From: Litoditis marina
Taxonomy: Eukaryota; Nematoda; Chromadorea; Rhabditida; Rhabditidae
DNA: 64,000 nt
Assembly (NCBI GenBank): GCA_964036275.1
Contig: OZ038438.1
Location: forward strand, 4,346,978 to 4,410,977
Direction of reading: 5' to 3'
The position numbers and the translations under genes were made by a program. The notes beneath the pieces are model-generated. The model did not search any database and was not told the DNA's origin. It saw nothing but the letters and a program-made list of their open reading frames with translations. Of the stretch, positions 12,601 through 27,600 are shown in pieces (position 1 is the first letter of the stretch; each line of letters opens with the position of its first letter).

Positions 12601-15600
12601 CCAGGAGCTTTTGCTCAGCTTCTTTGCGAGCCGAGTTGAAGGCAGCCAGAGCAGCAAGCTTGTCGCCAACTTTAGCGCCTAGCTGATTCAACAGTTCCTT
12701 CAACCGAGAAAGATCCCATGAACTCTTCTGTCGCAGCTGTTCTGATTGATCGTTGTCAGGAAGGCTGTCAATGAGAGCTTCAAGTCGAGATTTCTGCAGT
12801 CCAAGATCTTCTAGTGCGGACTGCTGTTCGGACAAGTCTTGGGGTAGTTCATCGGCACGTTGTTGTAGTTGTTGGGAGATGATCTGAAGCTCCGGAGTGA
12901 CGTCATCGATTCGCTTAGTGGCATTTAGCTCAGCTCTCTTGGCATCGATTTGTTGGGCAAGTGCTGAGACTAGTTCGGACACATCTTTCTTCAAATCGGA
13001 GTCACTGACAATAGGATTCCGTTGATTCAGCATTTCCTGGTGCGCATCCACTTCCGGTTTGAGCTTGTTCAGCTGGTCGGATAGATTTTCCACGACTGCC
13101 AAGTCAGCTTCTGCTGCTCCATTACCGATGTTGTTCATTGCGGCTGTGAGTTCATCGACATATCCGCTGAGAGATAAGTTTTTCTCTCTCAATTGTTTTT
13201 CCTGAGGGAGACACTTCTCGACCGGCAATGCCACTTCCTGGAATGAGAAAAATTTAGAGTGGGCAATAAAAACGTGTTTTAGTGTGTTGTCATGTAAAAC
13301 ACCTAACAAGATACTAAGCAGTTCTCACCTTTGCAGTCTGTTTGATGTCGTTGATAGCACGAGCAATCTGAGGATTCTTCTCCAGTAGCGCATCATCGAT
13401 GTTGTTCATGTTAGCAACAATGTTCTGCAGCTGATTCAGATCACTTTCTACGTCCGTGATTGGCTGGGCGTGTGATAAATGCTCGGCAATCTCATCTATC
13501 TTCTTCTTCTCTTTATTCGAGGTGGCCAGTAAGTTTGCGATCTTCTCTTGCGTATCGATGACTTCCTTCAGCTTAGTTTCGATTTGGGTCTGCAGAGCTG
13601 AGTGCCTCTCAGTGAGTTGTTTCTGTTTGTCCTCAAGATCCGCAGGCACGTTGTTCACAGAATCTAGTAAAGTATCAATACCAGTCATGTTTGTCTGGAA
13701 TTGTCTGATTTCTTCCACGGAATCTGGTAGACGGCTGGCGTCTGTTTCTGCCTGCGAAATGGACGTTTCACATTCGGTCAATCTGGCTGCAAGCATCTCA
13801 AGTTCGGCTACCTCGGCCAGTTTGGTGGCCAGAATGTCTGTGGTTTCCGTGTTTAGCTCATTCAGTTTTTGTTGAGCTTCTTGCAATCGTGATCTGCTCT
13901 CAGGAGAAATTGGTTTGGCGGATATTTCATCCAGTTTGTTGGAAAGGTTCTTGATTTGACTCAGTTTCTCCTCCAGGCTAGGAATGCTGACCCTTGCAGT
14001 TTGTTCTTCAGTTGATTTTTGTTTCTTTCCCTTGCTCTTCTTCGATTTTTTCGTTTCAGATGGTGCGGGGCTGAATAATGATTTCAATTCAACTTCAGTT
14101 TTCTCCAGTTCCTTTTCACCCTGATCAGATTGCTCTGCATGGATCTTCCGAGCAGCTTGTACCTTCTCGATCTTGGAGCGATACTCGTTCTGTTGGTCAG
14201 CTGGTAGAAGACTGATCTCGCTAGCTAACTCTTCAATTGTTGCATCGTCAACAGCTTCCAAAGGTGTTGCTTCCAACTGCGTCAGTTTCAATGTTAGCAC
14301 TAGAACTAACTGCTCTTCAGATTCTTTCTCCAAAGACGCTTTTGCTTTGTTCAGGTCTTCTTCCAGTTTGCTTGAGCGATCAACCAGTGCAGCGAGCGAT
14401 GTTGAGCTAGCTTGGACATGTTTTCTCGCGGTTTCTGCCTCAGATGCCTTCGATTTCAACAACTCTAGCTGAGCGATGACGGCAGGCAACTGATGTTCCT
14501 CAATACTTCTGATGTCTTCTGCTGTGGGCGAACTGTTGAGCATTGCTTCTAGTGCGGCGATTTCTTGTTGTACATGAGTAGTTGAGTCGCGTAGAACTTT
14601 TTCATCTTCCAACTCAGTCATCAACTCGTTCAGCAAATCATCGTACTGCTTCTGCGTCTGTTCAGCGTCTACATCGAAGAAACGAACGTCCGCATACGCA
14701 CTCTCGAGCGGGTCTAGTAGTTCTGACAGTCTCTGAAGGTTCTTTATCTTATCGTCAAGAACATCGGAGGTGTGATGAGCCGTTTGCACACTGGTCAAAT
14801 CGTCCTGCACTTCCTCGACTAAACGTTTTGGTTTAGCAAGAACGATCTCCAGTGGCTGACGGAGATTGTCCAGTTCATTGTCTGCTTCCGTACGAGCTGT
14901 GATGAATTCTTCCCAGTTGGCTGCTCTCTCTGACAGCATGCGTTCTGCTTCAGAGGCCGCCACGATAGTATTTTTCAGAGTAGAGACAGTTGTATCCTCG
15001 CTTGGTGCGGTCGCAGTGATCAGGTCAGCCTTGGCAGTTTCCTGTCGCAACTGTTCAGCGAGTTGTCCGTAGTGTACGGGCACGCCTTCCGCGTTTTGCA
15101 AGAGACAATTTGCTTCTTCTATCAGCTCTACCAAGCGTGTTTGTGCTGGAACAGTTTGTCTGTGAAGAGCATCAACTTCATTCTGGTGTCGGAGCCTGTC
15201 TTCTGCGTCGGCACGACGTTGCTGAAATATAAAAATAATTGGATGAATTTTGATGACTGTTTGTCTAAACAACATTTAAGTGGCTAAAGCAATTTCACAT
15301 TCACAAACCTATGATAATGATAACCAACCTTGATCAGCTCTTGAGCCTTTTCCAATCGAGCAATCAAGTCGTCCATCTCTTTCTTCTCGGCTTCATCCAA
15401 AACGTTGTAGTCAGTGAGCGCAACGTTGTCTCTCAGTTTTTGTACAGCTTCTTCATCTTGTTTCCATGCCTCGATTGCTTGTTCAGGAGAGGTATCCGAT
15501 TCTGGACGTGATGTGATATCCAGGAGCTTTTGCTCAGCTTCTTTGCGAGCCGAGTTGAAGGCAGCCAGAGCAGCAAGCTTGTCGCCAACTTTAGCGCCTA

Positions 15601-18600
15601 GCTGATTCAACAGTTCCTTCAACCGAGAAAGATCCCATGAACTCTTCTGTCGCAGCTGTTCTGATTGATCGTTGTCAGGAAGGCTGTCAATGAGAGCTTC
15701 AAGTCGAGATTTCTGCAGTCCAAGATCTTCTAGTGCGGACTGCTGTTCGGACAAGTCTTGGGGTAGTTCATCGGCACGTTGTTGTAGTTGTTGGGAGATG
15801 ATCTGTAGCTCCGGAGTGACGTCATCGATTCGCTTAGTGGCATTTAGCTCAGCTCTCTTGGCATCGATTTGTTGGGCAAGTGCTGAGACTAGTTCGGACA
15901 CATCTTTCTTCAAATCGGAGTCACTGACAATAGGATTCCGTTGATTCAGCATTTCCTGGTGCGCATCCACTTCCGGTTTGAGCTTGTTCAGCTGGTCGGA
16001 TAGATTTTCCACGACTGCCAAGTCAGCTTCTGCTGCTCCATTACCGATGTTGTTCATTGCGGCTGTGAGTTCATCGACATATCCGCTGAGAGATAAGTTT
16101 TTCTCTCTCAATTGTTTTTCCTGAGGGAGACACTTCTCGACCGGCAATGCCACTTCCTGGAATGAGAAAAATTTAGAGTGGGCAATAAAAACGTGTTTTA
16201 GTGTGTTGTCATGTAAAACACCTAACAAGATACTAAGCAGTTCTCACCGTTGCAGTCTGTTTGATGTCGTTGATAGCACGAGCAATCTGAGGATTCTTCT
16301 CCAGTACCGCATCATCGATGTTGTTCATGTTAGCAACAATGTTCTGCAGCTGATTCAGATCACTTTCTACGTCCGTGATTGGCTGGGCGTGTGATAAATG
16401 CTCGGCAATCTCATCTATCTTCTTCTTCTCTTTATTCGAGGTGGCCAGTAAGTTTGCGATCTTCTCTTGCGTATCGATGACTTCCTTCAGCTTAGTTTCG
16501 ATTTGGGTCTGCAGAGCTGAGTGCCTCTCAGTGAGTTGTTTCTGTTTGTCCTCAAGATCGGCAGGCACGTTGTTCACAGAATCTAGTAAAGTATCAATAC
16601 CAGTCATGTTTGTCTGGAATTGTCTGATTTCTTCCACGGAATCTGGTAGACGGCTGGCGTCTGTTTCTGCCTGCGAAATGGACGTTTCACATTCGGTCAA
16701 TCTGGCTGCCAGCCTCTCAAGTTCGGCTACCTCGGCCAGTTTGGTGGCCAGAATGTCTGTGGTTTCCGTGTTTAGCTCATTCAGTTTTTGTTGAGCTTCT
16801 TGCAATCGTGATCTGCTCTCAGGAGAAATTGGTTTGGCGGATATTTCATCCAGTTTGTTGGAAAGGTTCTTGATTTGACTCAGTTTCTCCTCCAGGCTAG
16901 GAATGCTGACCCTTGCAGTTTGTTCTTCAGTTGATTTTTGTTTCTTTCCCTTGCTCTTCTTCGATTTTTTCGTTTCAGATGGCGCGGGGCTGAATAATGA
17001 TTTCAATTCAACTTCAGTTTTCTCCAGTTCCTTTTCACCCTGATCAGATTGCTCTGCATGGATCTTCCGAGCAGCTTGTACCTTCTCGATCTTGGAGCGA
17101 TACTCGTTCTGTTGGTCAGCTGGTAGAAGACTGATCTCGCTAGCTAACTCTTCAATTGTTGCATCGTCAACAGCTTCCAAAGGTGTTGCTTCCAACTGCG
17201 TCAGTTTCAATGTTAGCACTAGAACTAACTGCTCTTCAGATTCTTTCTCCAAAGACGCTTTTGCTTTGTTCAGGTCTTCTTCCAGTTTGCTTGAGCGATC
17301 AACCAGTGCAGCGAGCGATGTTGAGCTAGCTTGGACATGTTTTCTCGCGGTTTCTGCCTCAGATGCCTTCGATTTCAACAACTCTAGCTGAGCGATGACG
17401 GCAGGCAACTGATGTTCCTCAATACTTCTGATGTCTTCTGCTGTGGGCGAACTGTTGAGCATTGCTTCTAGTGCGGCGATTTCTTGTTGTACATGAGTAG
17501 TTGAGTCGCGTAGAACTTTTTCATCTTCCAACTCAGTCATCAACTCGTTCAGCAAATCATCGTACTGCTTCTGCGTCTGTTCAGCGTCTACATCGAAGAA
17601 ACGAACGTCCGCATACGCACTCTCGAGCGGGTCTAGTAGTTCTGACAATCTCTGAAGGTTCTTTATCTTATCGTCAAGAACATCGGAGGTGTGATGAGCC
17701 GTTTGCACACTGGTCAAATCGTCCTGTACTTCCTCGACTGGACGTTTTGGTTTAGCAAGAACGATCTCCAGTGGCTGACGGAGATTGTCCAGTTCATTGT
17801 CTGCTTCCGTACGAGCTGTGATGAATTCTTCCCAGTTGGCTGCTCTCTCTGACAGCATGCGTTCTGCTTCAGAGGCCGCCACGATAGTATTTTTCAGAAT
17901 AGAGACAGTTGTATCCTCGCTTGGTGCGGTCGCAGTGATCAGGTCAGCCTTGGCAGTTTCCTGTCGCAACTGTTCAGCGAGTTGTCCGTAGTGTACGGGC
18001 ACGCCTTCCGCGTTTTGCAAGAGGCAATTTGCTTCTTCTATCAGCTCTACCAAGCGTGTTTGTGCTGGAACAGTTTGTCTGTGAAGAGCATCAACTTCAT
18101 TCTGGTGTCGGAGCCTGTCTTCTGCGTCGGCACGACGTTGCTGAAATATAAAAATAATTGGATGAATTTTGATGACTGTTTGTCTAAACAACATTTAAGT
18201 GGCTAAAGCAATTTCACATTCACAAACCTATGATAATGATAACCAACCTTGATCAGCTCTTGAGCCTTTTCCAATCGAGCAATCAAGTCGTCCATCTCCT
18301 TCTTCTCGGTTTCATCCAAAGCGTTGTAGTCAGTGAGCGCAACGTTGTCTCTCAGTTTTTGTACTGCTTCTTCATCTTGTTTCCATGCCTCGATTGCTTG
18401 TTCAGGAGAGGTATCCGATTCTGGACGTGATGTGATATCCAGGAGCTTTTGCTCAGCTTCTTTGCGAGCCGAGTTGAAGGCAGCCAGAGCAGCAAGCTTG
18501 TCGCCAACTTTAGCGCCTAGCTGATTCAACAGTTCCTTCAACCGAGAAAGATCCCATGAACTCTTCTGTCGCAGCTGTTCTGATTGATCGTTGTCAGGAA

Positions 18601-21600
18601 GGCTGTCAATGAGAGCTTCAAGTCGAGATTTCTGCAGTCCAAGATCTTCTAGTGCGGACTGCTGTTCGGACAAGTCTTGGGGTAGTTCATCGGCACGTTG
18701 TTGTAGTTGTTGGGAGATGATCTGTAGCTCCGGAGTGACGTCATCGATTCGCTTAGTGGCATTTAGCTCAGCTCTCTTGGCATCGATTTGTTGGGCAAGT
18801 GCTGAGACTAGTTCGGACACATCTTTCTTCAAATCGGAGTCACTGACAATAGGATTCCGTTGATTCAGCATTTCCTGGTGCGCATCCACTTCCGGTTTGA
18901 GCTTGTTCAGCTGGTCGGATAGATTTTCCACGACTGCCAAGTCAGCTTCTGCTGCTCCATTACCGATGTTGTTCATTGCGGCTGTGAGTTCATCGACATG
19001 TCCGCTGAGAGATAAGTTTTTCTCTCTCAATTCTTTTTCCTGAGGGAGACACTTCTCGACCGGCAATGCCACTTCCTGGAATGAGAAAAATTTAGAGTGG
19101 GCAATAAAAACGTGTTTTAGTGTGTTGTCATGTAAAACACCTAACAAGATACTAAGCAGTTCTCACCTTTGCAGTCTGTTTGATGTCGTTGATCGCACGA
19201 GCAATCTGAGGATTCTTCTCCAGTAGCGCATCATCGATGTTGTTCATGTTAGCAACAATGTTCTGCAGCTGATTCAGATCACTTTCTACGTCCGTGATTG
19301 GCTGGGCGTGTGATAAATGCTCGGCAATCTCATCTATCTTCTTCTTCTCTTCATTCGAGGTGGCCAGTAAGTTTGCGATCTTCTCTTGCGTATCGATGAC
19401 TTCCTTCAGCTTAGTTTCGATTTGGGTCTGCAGAGCTGAGTGCCTCTCAGTGAGTTGTTTCTGTTTGTCCTCAAGATCGGCAGGCACGTTGTTCACAGAA
19501 TCTAGTAAAGTATCAATACCAGTCATGTTTGTCTGGAATTGTCTGATTTCTTCCACGGAATCTGGTAGACGGCTGGCGTCTGTTTCTGCCTGCGAAATGG
19601 ACGTTTCACATTCGGTCAATCTGGCTGCAAGCCTCTCAAGTTCGGCTACCTCGGCCAGTTTGGTGGCCAGAATGTCTGTGGTTTCCGTGTTTAGCTCATT
19701 CAGTTTTTGTTGAGCTTCTTGCAATCGTGATCTGCTCTCAGGAGAAATTGGTTTGGCGGATATTTCATCCAGTTTGTTGGAAAGGTTCTTGATTTGACTC
19801 AGTTTCTCCTCCAGGCTAGGAATGCTGACCCTTGCAGTTTGTTCTTCAGTTGATTTTTGTTTCTTTCCCTTGCTCTTCTTCGATTTTTTCGTTTCAGATG
19901 GTGCGGGGCTGAATAATGATTTCAATTCAACTTCAGTTTTCTCCAGTTCCTTTTCACCCTGATCAGATTGCTCTGCATGGATCTTCCGAGCAGCTTGTAC
20001 CTTCTCGATCTTGGAGCGATACTCGTTCTGTTGGTCAGCTGGTAGAAGACTGATCTCGCTAGCTAACTCTTCAATTGTTGCATCGTCAACAGCTTCCAAA
20101 GGTGTTGCTTCCAACTGCGTCAGTTTCAATGTTAGCACTAGAACTAACTGCTCTTCAGATTCTTTCTCCAAAGACGCTTTTGCTTTGTTCAGGTCTTCTT
20201 CCAGTTTGCTTGAGCGATCAACCAGTGCAGCGAGCGATGTTGAGCTAGCTTGGACATGTTTTCTCGCGGTTTCTGCCTCAGATGCCTTCGATTTCAACAA
20301 CTCTAGCTGAGCGATGACGGCAGGCAACTGATGTTCCTCAATACTTCTGATGTCTTCTGCTGTGGGCGAACTGTTGAGCATTGCTTCTAGTGCGGCGATT
20401 TCTTGTTGTACATGAGTAGTTGAGTCGCGTAGAACTTTTTCATCTTCCAACTCAGTCATCAACTCGTTCAGCAAATCATCGTACTGCTTCTGCGTCTGTT
20501 CAGCGTCTACATCGAAGAAACGAACGTCCGCATACGCACTCTCGAGCGGGTCTAGTAGTTCTGACAATCTCTGAAGGTTCTTTATCTTATCGTCAAGAAC
20601 ATCGGAGGTGTGATGAGCCGTTTGCACACTGGTCAAATCGTCCTGTACTTCCTCGACTGGACGTTTTGGTTTAGCAAGAACGATCTCCAGTGGCTGACGG
20701 AGATTGTCCAGTTCATTGTCTGCTTCCGTACGAGCTGTGATGAATTCTTCCCAGTTGGCTGCTCTCTCTGACAGCATGCGTTCTGCTTCAGAGGCCGCCA
20801 CGATAGTATTTTTCAGAGTAGAGACAGTTGTATCCTCGCTTGGTGCGGTCGCAGTGATCAGGTCAGCCTTGGCAGTTTCCTGTCGCAACTGTTCAGCGAG
20901 TTGTCCGTAGTGTACGGGCACGCCTTCCGCGTTTTGCAAGAGGCAATTTGCTTCTTCTATCAGCTCTACCAAGCGTGTTTGTGCTGGAACAGTTTGTCTG
21001 TGAAGAGCATCAACTTCATTCTGGTGTCGGAGCCTGTCTTCTGCGTCGGCACGACGTTGCTGAAATATAAAAATAATTGGATGAATTTTGATGACTGTTT
21101 GTCTAAACAACATTTAAGTGGCTAAAGCAATTTCACATTCACAAACCTATGATAATGATAACCAACCTTGATCAGCTCTTGAGCCTTTTCCAATCGAGCA
21201 ATCAAGTCGTCCATCTCCTTCTTCTCGGCTTCATCCAAAGCGTTGTAGTCAGTGAGCGCAACGTTGTCTCTCAGTTTTTGTACTGCTTCTTCATCTTGTT
21301 TCCATGCCTCGATTGCTTGTTCAGGAGAGGTATCCGATTCTGGACGTGATGTGATATCCAGGAGCTTTTGCTCAGCTTCTTTGCGAGCCGAGTTGAAGGC
21401 AGCCAGAGCAGCAAGCTTGTCGCCAACTTTAGCGCCTAGCTGATTCAACAGTTCCTTCAACCGAGAAAGATCCCATGAACTCTTCTGTCGCAGCTGTTCT
21501 GATTGATCGTTGTCAGGAAGGCTGTCAATGAGAGCTTCAAGTCGAGATTTCTGCAGTCCAAGATCTTCTAGTGCGGACTGCTGTTCGGACAAGTCTTGGG

Positions 21601-24600
21601 GTAGTTCATCGGCACGTTGTTGTAGTTGTTGGGAGATGATCTGTAGCTCCGGAGTGACGTCATCGATTCGCTTAGTGGCATTTAGCTCAGCTCTCTTGGC
21701 ATCGATTTGTTGGGCAAGTGCTGAGACTAGTTCGGACACATCTTTCTTCAAATCGGAGTCACTGACAATAGGATTCCGTTGATTCAGCATTTCCTGGTGC
21801 GCATCCACTTCCGGTTTGAGCTTGTTCAACTGGTCGGATAGATTTTCCACGACTGCCAAGTCAGCTTCTGCTGCTCCATTACCGATGTTGTTCATTGCGG
21901 CTGTGAGTTCATCGACATGTCCGCTGAGAGATAAGTTTTTCTCTCTCAATTGTTTTTCCTGAGGGAGACACTTCTCGACCGGCAATGCCACTTCCTGGAA
22001 TGAGAAAAATTTAGAGTGGGCAATAAAAACGTGTTTTAGTGTGTTGTCATGTAAAACACCTAACAAGATACTAAGCAGTTCTCACCTTTGCAGTCTGTTT
22101 GATGTCGTTGATCGCACGAGCAATCTGAGGATTCTTCTCCAGTAGCGCATCATCGATGTTGTTCATGTTAGCAACAATGTTCTGCAGCTGATTCAGATCA
22201 CTTTCTACGTCCGTGATTGGCTGGGCGTGTGATAAATGCTCGGCAATCTCATCTATCTTCTTCTTCTCTTCATTCGAGGTGGCCAGTAAGTTTGCGATCT
22301 TCTCTTGCGTATCGATGACTTCCTTCAGCTTAGTTTCGATTTGGGTCTGCAGAGCTGAGTGCCTCTCAGTGAGTTGTTTCTGTTTGTCCTCAAGATCGGC
22401 AGGCACGTTGTTCACAGAATCTAGTAAAGTATCAATACCAGTCATGTTTGTCTGGAATTGTCTGATTTCTTCCACGGAATCTGGTAGACGGCTGGCGTCT
22501 GTTTCTGCCTGCGAAATGGACGTTTCACATTCGGTCAATCTGGCTGCAAGCCTCTCAAGTTCGGCTACCTCGGCCAGTTTGGTGGCCAGAATGTCTGTGG
22601 TTTCCGTGTTTAGCTCATTCAGTTTTTGTTGAGCTTCTTGCAATCGTGATCTGCTCTCAGGAGAAATTGGTTTGGCGGATATTTCATCCAGTTTGTTGGA
22701 AAGGTTCTTGATTTGACTCAGTTTCTCCTCCAGGCTAGGAATGCTGACCCTTGCAGTTTGTTCTTCAGTTGATTTTTGTTTCTTTCCCTTGCTCTTCTTC
22801 GATTTTTTCGTTTCAGATGGTGCGGGGCTGAATAATGATTTCAATTCAACTTCAGTTTTCTCCAGTTCCTTTTCACCCTGATCAGATTGCTCTGCATGGA
22901 TCTTCCGAGCAGCTTGTACCTTCTCGATCTTGGAGCGATACTCGTTCTGTTGGTCAGCTGGTAGAAGACTGATCTCGCTAGCTAACTCTTCAATTGTTGC
23001 ATCGTCAACAGCTTCCAAAGGTGTTGCTTCCAACTGCGTCAGTTTCAATGTTAGCACTAGAACTAACTGCTCTTCAGATTCTTTCTCCAAAGACGCTTTT
23101 GCTTTGTTCAGGTCTTCTTCCAGTTTGCTTGAGCGATCAACCAGTGCAGCGAGCGATGTTGAGCTAGCTTGGACATGTTTTCTCGCGGTTTCTGCCTCAG
23201 ATGCCTTCGATTTCAACAACTCTAGCTGAGCGATGACGGCAGGCAACTGATGTTCCTCAATACTTCTGATGTCTTCTGCTGTGGGCGAACTGTTGAGCAT
23301 TGCTTCTAGTGCGGCGATTTCTTGTTGTACATGAGTAGTTGAGTCGCGTAGAACTTTTTCATCTTCCAACTCAGTCATCAACTCGTTCAGCAAATCATCG
23401 TACTGCTTCTGCGTCTGTTCAGCGTCTACATCGAAGAAACGAACGTCCGCATACGCACTCTCGAGCGGGTCTAGTAGTTCTGACAATCTCTGAAGGTTCT
23501 TTATCTTATCGTCAAGAACATCGGAGGTGTGATCAGCCGTTTGCACACTGGTCAAATCGTCCTGTACTTCCTCGACTGGACGTTTTGGTTTAGCAAGAAC
23601 GATCTCCAGTGGCTGACGGAGATTGTCCAGTTCATTGTCTGCTTCCGTACGAGCTGTGATGAATTCTTCCCAGTTGGCTGCTCTCTCTGACAGCATGCGT
23701 TCTGCTTCAGAGGCCGCCACGATAGTATTTTTCAGAGTAGAGACAGTTGTATCCTCGCTTGGTGCGGTCGCAGTGATCAGGTCAGCCTTGGCAGTTTCCT
23801 GTCGCAACTGTTCAGCGAGTTGTCCGTAGTGTACGGGCACGCCTTCCGCGTTTTGCAAGAGGCAATTTGCTTCTTCTATCAGCTCTACCAAGCGTGTTTG
23901 TGCTGGAACAGTTTGTCTGTGAAGAGCATCAACTTCATTCTGGTGTCGGAGCCTGTCTTCTGCGTCGGCACGACGTTGCTGAAATATAAAAATCATTGGA
24001 TGAATATTGATGACTGTTTGTCTAAACAACATTTAAGTGGCTAAAACAATTTCACATTCTCAAACCTATGATAATGATAACCAACCTTGATCAGCTCTTG
24101 AGCTTTTTCCAATCGAGCAATCAAGTCGTCCATCTCCTTCTTCTCGGCTTCATCCAAAGCGTTGTAGTCAGTGAGCGCAACGTTGTCTCTCAGTTTTTGT
24201 ACTGCTTCTTCATCTTGTTTCCATGCCTCGATTGCTTGTTCAGGAGAGGTATCCGATTCTGGACGTGATGTGATATCCAGGAGCTTTTGCTCAGCTTCTT
24301 TGCGAGCCGAGTTGAAGGCAGCCAGAGCAGCAAGCTTGTCGCCAACTCTAGCGCCTAGCTGATTCAACAGTTCCTTCAACCGAGAAAGATCCCATGAACT
24401 CTTCTGTCGCAGCTGTTCTGATTGATCGTTGTCAGGAAGGCTGTCAATGAGAGCTTCAAGTCGAGATTTCTGCAGTCCAAGATCTTCTAGTGCGGACTGC
24501 TGTTCGGACAAGTCTTGGGGTAGTTCATCGGCACGTTGTTGTAGTTGTTGGGAGATGATCTGTAGCTCCGGAGTGACGTCATCGATTCGCTTAGTGGCAT

Positions 24601-27600
24601 TTAGCTCAGCTCTCTTGGCATCGATTTGTTGGGCAAGTGCTGAGACTAGTTCGGACACATCTTTCTTCAAATCGGAGTCACTGACAATAGGATTCCGTTG
24701 ATTCAGCATTTCCTGGTGCGCATCCACTTCCGGTTTGAGCTTGTTCAGCTGGTCGGATAGATTTTCCACGACTGCCAAGTCAGCTTCTGCTGCTCCATTA
24801 CCGATGTTGTTCATTGCGGCTGTGAGTTCATCGACATGTCCGCTGAGAGATAAGTTTTTCTCTCTCAATTGTTTTTCCTGAGGGAGACACTTCTCGACCG
24901 GCAATGCCACTTCCTGGAATGAGAAAAATTTAGAGTGGGCAATAAAAACGTGTTTTAGTGTGTTGTCATGTAAAACACCTAACAAGATACTAAGCAGTTC
25001 TCACCTTTGCAGTCTGTTTGATGTCGTTGATCGCACGAGCAATCTGAGGATTCTTCTCCAGTAGCGCATCATCGATGTTGTTCATGTTAGCAACAATGTT
25101 CTGCAGCTGATTCAGATCACTTTCTACGTCCGTGATTGGCTGGGCGTGTGATAAATGCTCGGCAATCTCATCTATCTTCTTCTTCTCTTCATTCGAGGTG
25201 GCCAGTAAGTTTGCGATCTTCTCTTGCGTATCGATGACTTCCTTCAGCTTAGTTTCGATTTGGGTCTGCAGAGCTGAGTGCCTCTCAGTGAGTTGTTTCT
25301 GTTTGTCCTCAAGATCGGCAGGCACGTTGTTCACAGAATCTAGTAAAGTATCAATACCAGTCATGTTTGTCTGGAATTGTCTGATTTCTTCCACGGAATC
25401 TGGTAGACGGCTGGCGTCTGTTTCTGCCTGCGAAATGGACGTTTCACATTCGGTCAATCTGGCTGCAAGCCTCTCAAGTTCGGCTACCTCGGCCAGTTTG
25501 GTGGCCAGAATGTCTGTGGTTTCCGTGTTTAGCTCATTCAGTTTTTGTTGAGCTTCTTGCAATCGTGATCTGCTCTCAGGAGAAATTGGTTTGGCGGATA
25601 TTTCATCCAGTTTGTTGGAAAGGTTCTTGATTCGACTCAGTTTCTCCTCCAGGCTAGGAATGCTGACCCTTGCAGTTTGTTCTTCAGTTGATTTTTGTTT
25701 CTTTCCCTTGCTCTTCTTCGATTTTTTCGTTTCAGATGGTGCGGGGCTGAATAATGATTTCAATTCAACTTCAGTTTTCTCCAGTTCCTTTTCACCCTGA
25801 TCAGATTGCTCTGCATGGATCTTCCGAGCAGCTTGTACCTTCTCGATCTTGGAGCGATACTCGTTCTGTTGGTCAGCTGGTAGAAGACTGATCTCGCTAG
25901 CTAACTCTTCAATTGTTGCATCGTCAACAGCTTCCAAAGGTGTTGCTTCCAACTGCGTCAGTTTCAATGTTAGCACTAGAACTAACTGCTCTTCAGATTC
26001 TTTCTCCAAAGACGCTTTCGCTTTGTTCAGGTCTTCTTCCAGTTTGCTTGAGCGATCAACCAGTGCAGCGAGCGATGTTGAGTTTGCTTGGACATGTTTT
26101 CTTGCGGTTTCTGCCTCAGATTCCTTCGATTTCAACAACTCTAGTTGAGCGATGACGGCAGGCAACTGATGTTCCTCAATACTCTTGATGTCTTCTGCTG
26201 TGGGCGAACTGTTGAGCATTGCTTCTAGTGCGGCGATTTCTTGTTGTACATGAGTAGTTGAGTCGCGTAGAACTTTTTCATCTTCCAACTCAGTCATCAA
26301 CTCGTTCAGCAAATCATCGTACTGCTTCTGCGTCTGTTCAGCGTCTACATCGAAGAAACGAACGTCCGCATACGCACTCTCGAGCGGGTCTAGTAGTTCT
26401 GACAATCTCTGAAGGTTCTTTATCTTATCGTCAAGAACATCGGAGGTGTGATGAGCCGTTTGCACACTGGTCAAATCGTCCTGTACTTCCTCGACTGGAC
26501 GTTTTGGTTTAGCAAGAACGATCTCCAGTGGCTGACGGAGATTGTCCAGTTCATTGTCTGCTTCCGTACGAGCTGTGATGAATTCTTCCCAGTTGGCTGC
26601 TCTCTCTGACAGCATGCGTTCTGCTTCAGAGGCCGCCACGATAGTATTTTTCAGAGTAGAGACAGTTGTATCCTCGCTTGGTGCGGTCGCAGTGATCAGG
26701 TCAGCCTTGGCAGTTTCCTGTCGCAACTGTTCAGCGAGTTGTCCGTAGTGTACGGGCACGCCTTCCGCGTTTTGCAAGAGGCAATTTGCTTCTTCTATCA
26801 GCTCTACCAAGCGTGTTTGTGCTGGAACAGTTTGTCTGTGAAGAGCATCAACTTCATTCTGGTGTCGGAGCCTGTCTTCTGCGTCGGCACGACGTTGCTG
26901 AAATATAAAAATAATTGGATGAATTTTGATGACTGTTTGTCTAAACAACATTTAAGTGGCTAAAGCAATTTCACATTCACAAACCTATGATAATGATAAC
27001 CAACCTTGATCAGCTCTTGAGCCTTTTCCAATCGAGCAATCAAGTCGTCCATCTCCTTCTTCTCGGCTTCATCCAAAGCGTTGTAGTCAGTGAGCGCAAC
27101 GTTGTCTCTCAGTTTTTGTACTGCTTCTTCATCTTGTTTCCATGCCTCGATTGCTTGTTCAGGAGAGGTATCCGATTCTGGACGTGATGTGATATCCAGG
27201 AGCTTTTGCTCAGCTTCTTTGCGAGCCGAGTTGAAGGCAGCCAGAGCAGCAAGCTTGTCGCCAACTTTAGCGCCTAGCTGATTCAACAGTTCCTTCAACC
27301 GAGAAAGATCCCATGAACTCTTCTGTCGCAGCTGTTCTGATTGATCGTTGTCAGGAAGGCTGTCAATGAGAGCTTCAAGTCGAGATTTCTGCAGTCCAAG
27401 ATCTTCTAGTGCGGACTGCTGTTCGGACAAGTCTTGGGGTAGTTCATCGGCACGTTGTTGTAGTTGTTGGGAGATGATCTGTAGCTCCGGAGTGACGTCA
27501 TCGATTCGCTTAGTGGCATTTAGCTCAGCTCTCTTGGCATCGATTTGTTGGGCAAGTGCTGAGACTAGTTCGGACACATCTTTCTTCAAATCGGAGTCAC

